A stretch of 64,000 nt of DNA, taken from NCBI RefSeq assembly GCF_028548395.1, contig NZ_JAQQLA010000012.1, forward strand, positions 120,969 through 184,968, read 5' to 3'. The notes below the pieces were generated by a model that worked only from the letters and a program-made list of their open reading frames with translations, did not search any database and had not been told where the DNA came from. Shown one piece after another: positions 18,225-27,571 of this stretch. Source of the DNA: Vogesella indigofera. Lineage in GTDB: Bacteria > Pseudomonadota > Gammaproteobacteria > Burkholderiales > Chromobacteriaceae. How positions within the stretch are numbered: position 1 is the first letter of the stretch; every line of letters starts with the position of its first letter. The position numbers were made by a program, and so were the translations under genes.

Positions 18225-19532
18225 ATGCTGCACCCTGATTTTGTGCTCGCCTTTCGCGAGGCGGCGCCTTACATCAACGCCTTTCGTGGCAAAACCTTCG
18301 TCGTCGCCGTCAATGGCGAGAGCCTGGCGCGCGGCAACCTGTACGGTCTGGCGCAGGACCTGAACCTGCTGGTCAGCCTCGGCGTGCGCATCGTGCTGGT
18401 GCACGGCGCGCGGCCGCAGATCGACGAACAACTGCGCCTGCGCGGCATTGCGCGCCACTTCCACCAGGGCCGCCGCGTGACCGACGGCCCGACGCTGGAG
18501 GCGGTGAAATCGGCGGTCGGCGGCTTGCGCCATGATCTGGAAGCCTTCCTGTCGATGGGGATGCCCAATTCGCCGATGCACGGCGCCCACCTGCGCGTCG
18601 CCGGCGGCAACTTCGTCACCGCGCAGCCACTGGGCGTGATCGACGGCGTCGACATGCAGTACAGCGGCCGCGTGCGCAAGATCGATACCGAGGCCATCAA
18701 CGAGCGCCTCAACCGCGGCGAGCTGGTGCTGACCTCGCTGATCGGCTACTCGCCGACCGGCGAGGCCTTCAACATGACCATGGAAGAGGTCGCCTGCCAT
18801 ACCGCCATCGAGCTGAAGGCGGAAAAGCTGATCTTCCTGGTGCAGGGCCACGGCCTGGTCGATGCCGACGGCGTGCTGCACAACGCCATCTCCGCCGACC
18901 AGGCGGAGGCGATCTACCAGCGCGGCATCAGCAGCGAGGAGTGCCGCCTCAGCCTGCCCTACGCCATCCGCGCCACCCGCGAGGGCGTGGTGCGCTCGCA
19001 CCTGGTCAGCCACGACGACGACGGCGCGCTGCTGGTGGAACTGTTCACCGACTACGGCACCGGCACCATGATCGCGCGCGATTCGCTGGTCAAGATCCGC
19101 GAGGCCAGCATCGAGGACGTCGGCGACATCCTGGCGCTGATCCGCCCGCTGCAGGAACAGGGCATCCTGATCAAGCGCAGCCGCGAACACTTGGAAATGC
19201 AGATCCGCAACTACTCGGTACTGGAACACGACGACCGCATCGCCGCCTGCGTCGCGATGCTGCCGTTCCCGGAAGACGGCATGGCCGAGCTGGCCTGCCT
19301 CGCGGTCAGCGCCGACCGCCGCAACAGCGGCTTCGGCGACCTGCTAGTACAGCACGTGGAGCAGCGCGCGCGGCTGTACGGCTACAAGGCGCTGTTCATC
19401 CTCACCACCCAGACCGCGCACTGGTTTGCCGAGCGCGGCTTCGTTGCGGCCAACATCGAGCAGCTGCCGCAGTCACGCCGCGAGCTGTACAACCACAACC
19501 GCCGCTCCAAAGTGCTGATCAAAGCCTTGTAA
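18225..19532 (+). CDS. argA: Amino-acid N-acetyltransferase (N-acetylglutamate synthase)
   Basis: 435 residues from the ATG at 18225 (MLHPDFVLAFREAAPYINAFRGKTFVVAV). Residues ~20-280 form the amino-acid-kinase-like domain (VLVHGARPQIDEQL, FNMTMEEVACHTAIELKAEKLIFL). Residues ~290-435 form the GNAT acetyltransferase (LACLAVSADRRNSGFGDLLVQHVEQ). This is classic ArgA, first step of arginine synthesis from glutamate, normally feedback-inhibited by arginine through the kinase-like domain. It is a single gene with its own upstream spacer. The C-terminus carries a near copy of the GCCAAC motif (19444-19457). Confidence 0.95.
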   Translation: MLHPDFVLAFREAAPYINAFRGKTFVVAVNGESLARGNLYGLAQDLNLLVSLGVRIVLVHGARPQIDEQLRLRGIARHFHQGRRVTDGPTLEAVKSAVGGLRHDLEAFLSMGMPNSPMHGAHLRVAGGNFVTAQPLGVIDGVDMQYSGRVRKIDTEAINERLNRGELVLTSLIGYSPTGEAFNMTMEEVACHTAIELKAEKLIFLVQGHGLVDADGVLHNAISADQAEAIYQRGISSEECRLSLPYAIRATREGVVRSHLVSHDDDGALLVELFTDYGTGTMIARDSLVKIREASIEDVGDILALIRPLQEQGILIKRSREHLEMQIRNYSVLEHDDRIAACVAMLPFPEDGMAELACLAVSADRRNSGFGDLLVQHVEQRARLYGYKALFILTTQTAHWFAERGFVAANIEQLPQSRRELYNHNRRSKVLIKAL

Positions 19533-19620
19533 ATGGCGGCGGCGGCACAAAGTTTGGTGACCTGTCATCTCTGTGACACAATTAGTCTCTATCGTTTCGA
19601 CACTTCTCAAGGAATTCACC

Positions 19621-19890
19621 ATGGCACGAATGGTCAACTGCGTTAAGCTCGGTCGCGAAGCCGAAGGCATGGACTTCCCTCCGCTGCCCGGCGCACTGGG
19701 TCAGCGCATTCTGGAAAACGTCTCCAAGGAGGCGTGGCAGGGCTGGCTGCGTTACCAGACCATGCTGATCAACGAAAACCGCCTCAGCCTGGCCGATGCC
19801 CGCGCCCGCCAATATCTGGCTGCGCAGCTGGAAGCCTACTTCTTCGGCCAGGGGGCCGATCAGGTCGCCGGCTTCACGCCGCAGCAGTAA
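19621..19890 (+). CDS. yggX: Fe(2+)-trafficking protein YggX
   Basis: 89 residues from the ATG at 19621, behind an AAGGAA Shine-Dalgarno. [24 protein letters not shown] with the conserved Cys near the N-terminus, [28 protein letters not shown], and a C-terminus typical of YggX. The family protects iron-sulfur clusters from oxidants and takes part in iron handling. Single gene with its own terminator at 19902-19926. Confidence 0.96.
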   Translation: MARMVNCVKLGREAEGMDFPPLPGALGQRILENVSKEAWQGWLRYQTMLINENRLSLADARARQYLAAQLEAYFFGQGADQVAGFTPQQ

Positions 19891-19901
19891 CAAACGACCG
19901 C

Positions 19902-19926
19902 GCCCTCCCCGTGAGGGCTTTTTTTT
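19902..19926 (+). terminator. Rho-independent terminator of yggX
   Basis: GCCCTC (19902-19907) / GAGGGC (19913-19918) with a 5-nt loop and eight T. It ends only about 18 nt before the ppk1 start, so ppk1 must either use a promoter inside or upstream of yggX or be partly read through. Confidence 0.92.
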
Positions 19927-19944
19927 ACTCCCGCACCAGTACCA

Positions 19945-22011
19945 ATGCATAAAATGCCGACGACACACGAAAACCTGCTTAACCGCGAACTGGCCCTGAT
20001 CGAGTTCAACCGCCGCGTCATGGCGCAGGCCGAAGAGGAACGCCTGCCACTGCTGGAGCGCCTGAAATTCCTCTGTATCGTGTCGTCGAACATGGACGAG
20101 TTTGCCGAGGTGCGGGTGGCGTGGCTGAAGGAAGCGGCACAAGTCACCCCGGATCGCATCCTCGCCGACGGCAGCAAGCCGGCCGAGGTGCTGACCCGGC
20201 TGTCCGAGGCCGCCCATGCGCTGGTGCGCGAGCAATACCGTCTGCTGCGCGAAGAAATCTTTCCGGCGCTGCGCGCCGAAGGCATCATCTTCATGCGCCG
20301 CAACGAGTGGGACAGCGAACAGAAAGCCTGGATCCGCGACTACTTCTTCCGCGAACTGATGCCGATCCTGACCCCGATCGGGCTGGACCCGTCGCACCCG
20401 TTCCCGAAACTGCTCAACAAGAGCCTGAACTTCATCATCGAGCTGGAAGGCGCCGACGCCTTCGGCCGCGAGTCCGGCATAGCCATCGTGCAGGCGCCGC
20501 GCATCCTGCCGCGGGTGATCAAGCTGCCGGCCAAGCTGTGCGGCGGCAACCAGCACAGCTTCGTGTTCCTGTCTTCCATCCTGCACTCGCACGTGCAGGA
20601 GCTGTTCCCCGGCATGACGGTAAAGGGCTGCTACCAGTTCCGCGTCACCCGCGACAGTGACCTCAACGTCGACGACGACGACGTCAAGAACCTGCGCACC
20701 GCGCTGCAGGGCGAACTGCGTCAGCGCCAGTATGGCGACGCGGTACGGCTGGAGATCGCCGACACCTGCCCGACGCACATGGAAGAATTCCTGCTGCACA
20801 CCTTCAACCTGCAGCAGCAGGACATCTACCGCGTCGACGGCCCGGTCAACCTGGTGCGTCTGATGCAGGTGCCGGACAAGGTCGACCGCCCAGACCTGAA
20901 ATTCGCGCCGTTCGAAGCCACGCTGCCGCCGGCACTAGCCAAGAAGACGCCGCTGTTCGAGGCCATCCGCAAGAGCGACATCCTGCTGCACCACCCGTTC
21001 CAGTCGTTCCAGCCGGTGATCGACATGCTGGTCAACGCCGCTACCGATCCGGAGGTGGTGGCGATCAAGATGACGGTGTACCGCACCGGCACCGATTCGG
21101 TACTGATGGAGTCGCTGATCGCCGCCGCCCGCGCCGGCAAGCAGGTAACGGTGGTGGTGGAACTGATGGCGCGCTTCGACGAAGAGGCCAACATCAGCTG
21201 GGCGTCGCGACTGGAAGACGCCGGCGCGCACGTGGTGTACGGCGTGTTCGGCTACAAGGTGCACGCCAAGATGCTGCTGGTGGTGCGCCGCGAGGAAGGC
21301 CAGCTCAAGCGCTACGTGCATCTGGGCACCGGCAACTACCATCCGCGCACCGCGCGGCTGTATACCGACTTCGGCCTGCTGACCTGCAACGAGGACATCG
21401 TCAGCGACGTCAACGACCTGTTCGTGCAGATCACCGGCCTCGGCCGCGCCGGCGAGCTGAAGCACCTGTACCAGTCGCCGTTCACGCTGCACAACATGAT
21501 CATCAGCGCCATCGACCGCGAGATCGCCCACGCCCAGGCCGGCAAGCCGGCGCAGATCATCGCCAAGATGAACGCGCTGCTGGAGCCGCAGGTGATCCAG
21601 GCGCTGTACCGCGCCAGCCAGGCCGGGGTCAAGATCAGCCTGATCATCCGCGGCGTGTGCGCGTTGCGCCCCGGCGTGGAAGGGCTGTCGGAGAACATCA
21701 CCGTGCGTTCCATCGTCGGCCGCTTCCTCGAGCACACCCGCGTGTTCTACTTCTACAACGACAAGGCCGAGGACATGTACATCGCCAGCGCCGACTGGAT
21801 GGGGCGCAACTTCTTCCGCCGCATCGAGACCTGCGTGCCGATCCTCGACATCAAGCTGAAGCGCCGCATCATGAAGGAAGGGCTGCGCATCTACCTCGAC
21901 GACAACACCAACGCCTGGGAAATGCAGGCCGACGGCAGCTATCGCCGGCGCATGGCGCGCGGCAAGGGCCGCTGCGCGCAGGAAACCCTGCTGCAGGAAT
22001 ACAGCAGCTGA
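19945..22011 (+). CDS. ppk1: Polyphosphate kinase 1
   Basis: 688 residues, typical Ppk1 length. N domain (LNRELALIEFNRRVMAQAEEERLPLLERLKF), head domain, and two PLD-like catalytic domains. The autophosphorylated His lies in GYKVHAKMLLVVRR, and a second conserved His is in FLEHTRVFYFYND; the SADWMGRNFFRRIE segment is characteristic. It makes and reverses long-chain polyphosphate from ATP. The start could be ATG 19945 or 19954; neither has a strong Shine-Dalgarno. It follows the yggX terminator very closely. Confidence 0.96.
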   Translation: MHKMPTTHENLLNRELALIEFNRRVMAQAEEERLPLLERLKFLCIVSSNMDEFAEVRVAWLKEAAQVTPDRILADGSKPAEVLTRLSEAAHALVREQYRLLREEIFPALRAEGIIFMRRNEWDSEQKAWIRDYFFRELMPILTPIGLDPSHPFPKLLNKSLNFIIELEGADAFGRESGIAIVQAPRILPRVIKLPAKLCGGNQHSFVFLSSILHSHVQELFPGMTVKGCYQFRVTRDSDLNVDDDDVKNLRTALQGELRQRQYGDAVRLEIADTCPTHMEEFLLHTFNLQQQDIYRVDGPVNLVRLMQVPDKVDRPDLKFAPFEATLPPALAKKTPLFEAIRKSDILLHHPFQSFQPVIDMLVNAATDPEVVAIKMTVYRTGTDSVLMESLIAAARAGKQVTVVVELMARFDEEANISWASRLEDAGAHVVYGVFGYKVHAKMLLVVRREEGQLKRYVHLGTGNYHPRTARLYTDFGLLTCNEDIVSDVNDLFVQITGLGRAGELKHLYQSPFTLHNMIISAIDREIAHAQAGKPAQIIAKMNALLEPQVIQALYRASQAGVKISLIIRGVCALRPGVEGLSENITVRSIVGRFLEHTRVFYFYNDKAEDMYIASADWMGRNFFRRIETCVPILDIKLKRRIMKEGLRIYLDDNTNAWEMQADGSYRRRMARGKGRCAQETLLQEYSS

Positions 22012-22025
22012 CCGGCTGCCAGCCG

Positions 22026-22040
22026 CAAGGTTGGCCGCAA
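22026..22040 (-). repeat. GCCAAC motif copy (intergenic)
   Basis: CAAGGTTGGCCGCAA directly after ppk1, the complement of TTGCGGCCAACCTTG. Confidence 0.8.
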
Positions 22041-22112
22041 CACACGGCGCGGGCGGAACTTCTGCCTCGCGCCGTTTTCTTTGTTTCTCCCCCTGTTGCC
22101 TTCGGAGACCCC

Positions 22113-22598
22113 ATGGACCTGTCCCTGCTCTGGTATCTGCTGTCCATCCTGCTGGTGCTGATCGGCCTCGCCGGCACCATCTACCCCGCCCTGCCCGGCC
22201 TCGGCCTTCTCGCCGCCGGTTTCCTGCTGGCGGCGTGGAACGGCAACTTCGTGCACGTCGGCTTCTGGCCGCTGACCACCATCGTCCTGCTCGCCGTGGC
22301 CGGCATGGTGATCGAGAGTGCCGCCAGCCTGCTCGGCGCCCAGAAAAGCGGCGCCAGCCGCGAGGCGCTGATCGGCGCGCTGATCGGTGGCCTGGTCGGG
22401 CTGTTCTTCGGCCTGTTCGGCGCCATCGCCGGGCCGGTGCTCGGCGCCGTCATCGGCGAGCTGATCGCACGCCGCAACCTGCCGCAGGCCAGCCGCGTCG
22501 GTGCCGCCACCTTCCTCGGCTTTCTGGCCGGCACCGTCGCCAAGATCGCCTGCGCCTTCGCCATGCTCGGCGTGTTCATCCTCGCGCTGCTGTTCTGA
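22113..22598 (+). CDS. DUF456 membrane protein
   Basis: 161 residues from the ATG at 22113, preceded by CGGAG. Almost wholly hydrophobic, with about four TM segments: LWYLLSILLVLIGLAGTIYPALPG at the start, then AAWNGNFVHVG, and a glycine-rich GALIGGLVGLFFGLFGAIAGPVLGAVIGEL. The IYPALPG motif marks DUF456, a widespread family of unknown function. It sits between ppk1 and ettA, separated from ettA by a copy of the 20-bp palindrome. Confidence 0.8.
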   Translation: MDLSLLWYLLSILLVLIGLAGTIYPALPGLGLLAAGFLLAAWNGNFVHVGFWPLTTIVLLAVAGMVIESAASLLGAQKSGASREALIGALIGGLVGLFFGLFGAIAGPVLGAVIGELIARRNLPQASRVGAATFLGFLAGTVAKIACAFAMLGVFILALLF

Positions 22599-22604
22599 GC
22601 CGGT

Positions 22605-22624
22605 TGCGGCCAACGTTGGCCGCA
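22605..22624. repeat. 20-bp palindrome built from two GCCAAC half-motifs
   Basis: TGCGGCCAACGTTGGCCGCA is perfectly self-complementary. It consists of two motif cores meeting head-on at ACGT. The same 20 bases recur at 25511-25530 and 43966-43985. Confidence 0.85.
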
Positions 22625-22702
22625 CGGCACGGACACGCCGAATTTGCTACACTTCCCCGGTTAATCTCCCTATCGCAATCCAGCAGGAATCAAGCACAAC
22701 CT

Positions 22703-24370
<1,668 letters not shown>

Positions 24371-24396
24371 GCACGACGCCGGCTGGTAGCAGTCGC

Positions 24397-24430
24397 AAAA
24401 AAACCCCGCTTGTTGCAAGCGGGGTTTTTT
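24397..24430. terminator. Bidirectional terminator, ettA / repeat-protein gene
   Basis: A-run 24397-24403, CCCCGCTTG (24404-24412), loop TTG, CAAGCGGGG (24416-24424), T-run 24425-24430. It is symmetrical, so it serves ettA (+) and the convergent repeat-protein gene (-). Confidence 0.95.
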
Positions 24431-24441
24431 CCTGTAGAGGC

Positions 24442-25164
24442 TTAGACAATCATGTACGGAGCGTCACCGCCTTCACGACGGGCAACCATGTACGGCGCAT
24501 CACCGCCTTCACGACGCGCAACCATGTACGGCGCATCACCGCCTTCACGACGCGCAACCATGTACGGGGCATCGCCGCCTTCACGACGGGCGACCATATA
24601 CGGGGCATCGCCGCCTTCACGACGGGCGACCATGTACGGGGCGTCACCACCTTCGCGACGCGCAACCATGTACGGGGCGTCGCCGCCTTCACGACGCGCA
24701 ACCATGTACGGGGCATCGCCGCCTTCACGACGCGCAACCATGTACGGGGCGTCGCCGCCTTCACGACGGGCGACCATGTACGGGGCGTCGCCGCCTTCAC
24801 GACGCGCAACCATGTACGGGGCATCGCCGCCTTCACGACGGGCGACCATGTACGGGGCGTCGCCGCCTTCACGACGCGCAACCATGTACGGGGCGTCGCC
24901 GCCTTCACGACGCGCAACCATGTACGGGGCGTCGCCGCCTTCACGACGCGCAACCATGTACGGGGCGTCACCGCCTTCACGACGGGCGACCATGTACGGC
25001 GCATCACCACCGTCACGACGGGCGATCATGTATGGAGCATCGCCGCCATCACGTTTCGCAGTCATCTCTACATCTTGCTGCTGCACAGCAGCAGGGGCAG
25101 CGTAAACCGGAGCAACAACACTGGCCAGCACAACAGCGATAGAGGTAATTAGCAGCTTTTTCAT
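24442..25164 (-). CDS. Secreted protein of 17 tandem 12-residue repeats (R-E-GGDAPYM-V-A-R)
   Basis: 240 residues from the ATG at 25164, which follows AAAAGGAT at 8 nt; an in-frame TTG two codons upstream is less likely. Residues 1-22 or so form a clear Sec signal peptide (MKKLLITSIAVVLASVV...YAAPA), then a short linker (AVQQQDVEMTAK). The rest is 17 units of 12 residues: two Asp-type copies (RDGGDAPYM) nearest the signal peptide, then 15 identical Glu-type copies; the last ends in MIV. Adjacent units meet at Arg-Arg. There is no Cys or Trp. I recognise no family. Possibilities include a propeptide releasing many copies of a short peptide, a metal-binding or surface repeat protein, or a self-assembling polymer. 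No processing enzyme is coded next to it. Confidence 0.8.
   Translation of the reverse strand: MKKLLITSIAVVLASVVAPVYAAPAAVQQQDVEMTAKRDGGDAPYMIARRDGGDAPYMVARREGGDAPYMVARREGGDAPYMVARREGGDAPYMVARREGGDAPYMVARREGGDAPYMVARREGGDAPYMVARREGGDAPYMVARREGGDAPYMVARREGGDAPYMVARREGGDAPYMVARREGGDAPYMVARREGGDAPYMVARREGGDAPYMVARREGGDAPYMVARREGGDAPYMIV
24445..25053 (-). repeat. 17 x 36-bp tandem repeat array
   Basis: Each 36-bp unit encodes one 12-residue peptide. Units begin at regular 36-bp steps (for example catgtacgg at 24451, 24487, 24523 and so on to 25027). Differences between the Glu-type units are all synonymous (GCG/GCA, CGG/CGC and similar changes). Because 36 is a multiple of three, several other frames are open on both strands; these are shadows. 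Confidence 0.95.
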
Positions 25165-25510
25165 GATCAATATCCTTTTATTTAAATTGGTAGCTTTGAT
25201 TGTTTCAGCATTTGATTCGAATAATTTGTACAGCTATTTTATGGTGCTAGTAACGACGGGCTTCAGGTCAGCCTGTACCGACAATGACCACAGAAGCAAT
25301 GCTGTAACTATACGACTGGTCTAATTCTATTAATAGCGAAGTAAACTGAATGTCTTGTTCAGATTTTGCGAACTAGCCGGAGCCGGCATCAGCGGGCCGT
25401 GGTGGCCAGCATTTGCAATGCAGCAACGGCGATATGAGAAAGACGGTGGAAACGGCAGGCCGAGCACTCGCCACCGCGCCGGACCCGCGAAACCATAACG
25501 GCGGCGGCAC

Positions 25511-25530
25511 TGCGGCCAACGTTGGCCGCA
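25511..25530. repeat. 20-bp GCCAAC palindrome, second copy
   Basis: TGCGGCCAACGTTGGCCGCA, identical to 22605-22624 and 43966-43985; intergenic. Confidence 0.85.
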
Positions 25531-25534
25531 ATGC

Positions 25535-25563
25535 AAAAAGCCCGCGCAGCGCAGCACGGGCTT
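25535..25563 (-). terminator. Orphan minus-strand terminator 1
   Basis: AAGCCCG (25538-25544) pairs with CGGGCTT (25557-25563). The A-run at 25535-25539 becomes a T-run when read leftward. No annotated minus-strand gene ends here. Confidence 0.6.
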
Positions 25564-25572
25564 ATGGCAGAC

Positions 25573-25604
25573 AAAAAAAGGGGTACGGCCCACCACCGTA
25601 CCCC
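25573..25604 (-). terminator. Orphan minus-strand terminator 2
   Basis: GGGGTACGG (25580-25588) pairs with CCGTACCCC (25596-25604) over a 7-nt loop, and seven A precede it, so it is a canonical terminator for leftward transcription. Nothing recognised lies directly upstream of it. Confidence 0.8.
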
Positions 25605-25829
25605 AAACACACACATCAAGAGGAAAAGCGTCGTTTGCCTGCCAGCGCCAAATCAATCCCTGATCCGACACCTTGCTTGCTCGCCACAGGCAAACTCAGA
25701 TCAGCGGCGCCGCTTGCCGACACCGCTCACCTCATACCGAGAGCATAGCCGGTGGCGGCAATCGTGCTTTGATGCACGTCAAGCGCGGCACAGTGCCGCC
25801 GCCAACGGCCAGTAGAGAAGGCAGAAACG

Positions 25830-25860
25830 AAAAAACCTCCCGTGCAGGCACGGGAGGTTT
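25830..25860 (-). terminator. Terminator of the phasin gene
   Basis: AAACCTCCCGTGC (25833-25845) pairs with GCACGGGAGGTTT (25848-25860). Six A at 25830-25835 give the T-run on the minus strand. It lies 26 nt beyond the phasin stop codon. Confidence 0.92.
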
Positions 25861-25886
25861 CGGTCAAACCGAATGATGCGTGTCGA

Positions 25887-26459
25887 TCAGGCAGAAGCGG
25901 ACGGCGTCGCCTTGCGGGTACGGCTGACCGCAGCAGAGGCGGCCTTGGCCGAGGTTTCGGCCGCTTCAACGCTGGCTTCGGCAAACTCGGAACCGACTTT
26001 CTTGGCGGTCTTGGCGGCGCTTTCGAAGGCCGCGTTGCTGGAAGTCACGATATTCTTCAGCGCCTGTACCGCAGCGTCGGAACCGGTCGGTGCGTTTTTC
26101 GCCAGACGGTCGATCACATCCAGGACGTTCTTGTTGGTTTCGGCAACCTGCTCTTCCACGAAGGAAGTCAGCTCGGTCTGGGCCGCCAGCGTGACATCGT
26201 AGACTTCACGTGCCGCGGCGAAGGCCTTGTCCAGGCTAGGCTGGGTCAGGCTGCTCTGGAATTCGGCCAGCGCTTTCGGATCCTTGATCGCCGACAGCTG
26301 CTTCAGCGTCTGGGCATTCTCGGCCAGCAGCTTGCGCGACATTTCCAGCTGCAGGGTTGCCAGGCGCTCGGCGCTGGCCAGCAGGATGCCGGAAAAACGG
26401 ACGGCTTTGTCGAACTGCGACTGACCGAAAGCGGAAAACTCTTGTGCAGTAGTAAACAT
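25887..26459 (-). CDS. phaP: Phasin family protein
   Basis: 190 residues from the ATG at 26459, behind AAGGAT. MFTTAQEFSAFGQSQFDKAVRFSGILLASAERLATLQLEMSRKLLAENAQTLKQLSAIKD is typical of the PhaP/phasin_2 family, followed by an all-helical amphipathic body and an Ala/Lys/Thr-rich C-terminus. Phasins coat polyhydroxyalkanoate granules. The upstream region holds TGC-rich palindromes like those before the reductase gene at 29677-30417. No PHA synthase is in the window. The gene has its own terminator. Confidence 0.88.
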   Translation of the reverse strand: MFTTAQEFSAFGQSQFDKAVRFSGILLASAERLATLQLEMSRKLLAENAQTLKQLSAIKDPKALAEFQSSLTQPSLDKAFAAAREVYDVTLAAQTELTSFVEEQVAETNKNVLDVIDRLAKNAPTGSDAAVQALKNIVTSSNAAFESAAKTAKKVGSEFAEASVEAAETSAKAASAAVSRTRKATPSASA

Positions 26460-26576
26460 GATTAATCCTTTTCGAAAAATGAAACACTCAGCAGCAATAT
26501 CGTCTTGAAACTCGTCGTTGCCGCATTGCAACAGCTTGCATTATTGTGTTGCACCGCATCAATGTCAATCATTTTG

Positions 26577-26587
26577 TTGCAGCGCAA
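26577..26587. promoter_or_regulatory. TTGCAGCGCAA operator-like palindrome upstream of the phasin
   Basis: TTGC-AGC-GCAA with 5-bp arms (GTTGC/GCAAC), about 118 bp upstream of the phasin start. The identical 11-mer, inverted, occurs upstream of the reductase gene (30569-30579). PHA-regulator PhaR sites in several proteobacteria are TGC/GCA palindromes; assignment here is inference. Confidence 0.5.
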
Positions 26588-26761
26588 CATCGCTAAGTTG
26601 CTATTTTTACAACAGCAAACACATTCATCATGGCAGTCATGCATTGCAGCAGTGTGTCCGGCCGGTGACCACCGTGCGCACCGGCAAGCGTCGCCAGCAA
26701 GCACGCCCTCGCCGTAGCAGTCACCGTGATCTGCGGTACCGGCAATGACACCAGCCTTTGA

Positions 26762-26790
26762 TTGAAAGGCTCAGGACAAAGCGATACACT
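26762..26790 (+). promoter_or_regulatory. Putative sigma-70 promoter of the min operon
   Basis: TTGAAA (26762-26767), 17-bp spacer, TACACT (26785-26790), giving a leader of about 35 nt before minC. Visual match only. Confidence 0.45.
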
Positions 26791-26831
26791 CCAGCCATAA
26801 AATAAATCTATCCATCCGGCGATAAAATCCA

Positions 26832-27542
26832 ATGAGTTCTGCGGCCAACCTTTTCGACATCAAATCCGCCAGTCTTGACCTGCTGGCCATCGTGCTGCGC
26901 AGCACCGACCTGCCCGCCCTGCAAGCCGCCATCCAGCAACGTTTCAACAGCCACGAGCCCGAGCCCTTCGTGCTGGACATCGAGCAGCTACCGGCGCCGG
27001 ATAGCAACACCCTGGCCCCTGTCTGCGCCATGCTGCAGCAACACGGCCTGCACATTGCCGCCGTCCGCCACCGCGATACGCAATACGCCGCCCTCGCCCA
27101 CCGCCTAGGCTTGCCGTTCATCAGCGGCAGCGGTGGCGGCAAGAGCAGCGCGGAAAGCGTCAGCGCGCCGGCAGCGGCGGCCCCCGTCGCGGACAGCATC
27201 CTGCCGACGCCGACCATGATCATCGACCGTCCAGTGCGCGCCGGACAGCAGATCTACGCCAAGGGCGGCGATCTGGTGGTGCTGGAGATGGTCAGCGCCG
27301 GCGCGGAACTGATCGCCGACGGCAGCATCCATGTCTACGCGCCGCTGCGCGGCCGGGCCCTGGCCGGTGCCCGCGGCAACACCGCGGCGCGCATCTTCGT
27401 CAAGAGCATGGAAGCCGAACTGGTTTCCATCGCCGGCGTGTACCGCACCATCGAACAGGACTTGCCGCAGAGCATCAAGGGCAAGCCGACCCAGATTTAT
27501 CTCGAACAAGAGCGCGTGGTCATGATCCCGCTCGACAAATAA
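26832..27542 (+). CDS. minC: Septum site-determining protein MinC
   Basis: 236 residues. N-terminal MinC_N ([31 protein letters not shown]), a low-complexity Ala/Ser linker around residues 100-120, and the C-terminal beta-helix ([22 protein letters not shown], then [33 protein letters not shown] motifs). MinC blocks FtsZ polymerisation away from midcell. First gene of minC-minD-minE-oxyR. The N-terminus (MSSAANLF) is encoded by a copy of the GCCAAC motif, so that motif sits right at the translation start. Confidence 0.95.
   Translation: MSSAANLFDIKSASLDLLAIVLRSTDLPALQAAIQQRFNSHEPEPFVLDIEQLPAPDSNTLAPVCAMLQQHGLHIAAVRHRDTQYAALAHRLGLPFISGSGGGKSSAESVSAPAAAAPVADSILPTPTMIIDRPVRAGQQIYAKGGDLVVLEMVSAGAELIADGSIHVYAPLRGRALAGARGNTAARIFVKSMEAELVSIAGVYRTIEQDLPQSIKGKPTQIYLEQERVVMIPLDK
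26840..26852 (+). repeat. GCCAAC motif copy (minC start)
   Basis: TGCGGCCAACCTT encodes Ala-Ala-Asn-Leu at residues 4-7 of MinC. Confidence 0.8.
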
Positions 27543-27571
27543 CCAGCATCGTTATTCCAAGGATCGATATC

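Larger units (their letters stand above)
25165..25886. other. 722-bp region without a recognised gene
   Basis: 25165-25380 is strongly AT-rich and should hold the promoter of the repeat-protein gene. 25511-25530 is a 20-bp GCCAAC palindrome. Two minus-strand terminator-like hairpins (25535-25563 and 25573-25604) and the phasin terminator (25830-25860) follow. Between 25605 and 25829 no convincing coding sequence is seen on either strand. The orphan terminators suggest an unannotated small transcript on the minus strand. Confidence 0.55.
26460..26831. other. Divergent intergenic region, phasin / minC
   Basis: 372 bp. The phasin side (26515-26620) is rich in TTGC/GCAA palindromic elements and AT-rich; the minC side carries a likely sigma-70 promoter at 26762-26790. 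Nothing else is recognised between them. Confidence 0.6.

Noticed and set aside
22026..22040. Known Neisseriaceae DNA uptake sequence
   Set aside because: The repeated motif does not match the CTG-containing DUS dialects; I treat it as a separate, unnamed motif.
24445..25053. CRISPR array
   Set aside because: The 36-bp units abut directly with no unique spacers, encode a protein, and there are no cas genes.
24450..25105. Long open frames on both strands across the 36-bp array (for example a plus-strand MYGASPPSRRAT repeat protein)
   Set aside because: The repeat length is a multiple of three, so several frames stay open automatically. Only the minus-strand frame has a signal peptide, a good ribosome site and synonymous-only variation.
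25330..25671. Minus-strand 113-codon frame in the spacer after the repeat-protein gene
   Set aside because: It runs through two terminator hairpins and the 20-bp palindrome, has a GTG start without a clear ribosome site, and shows no domain.
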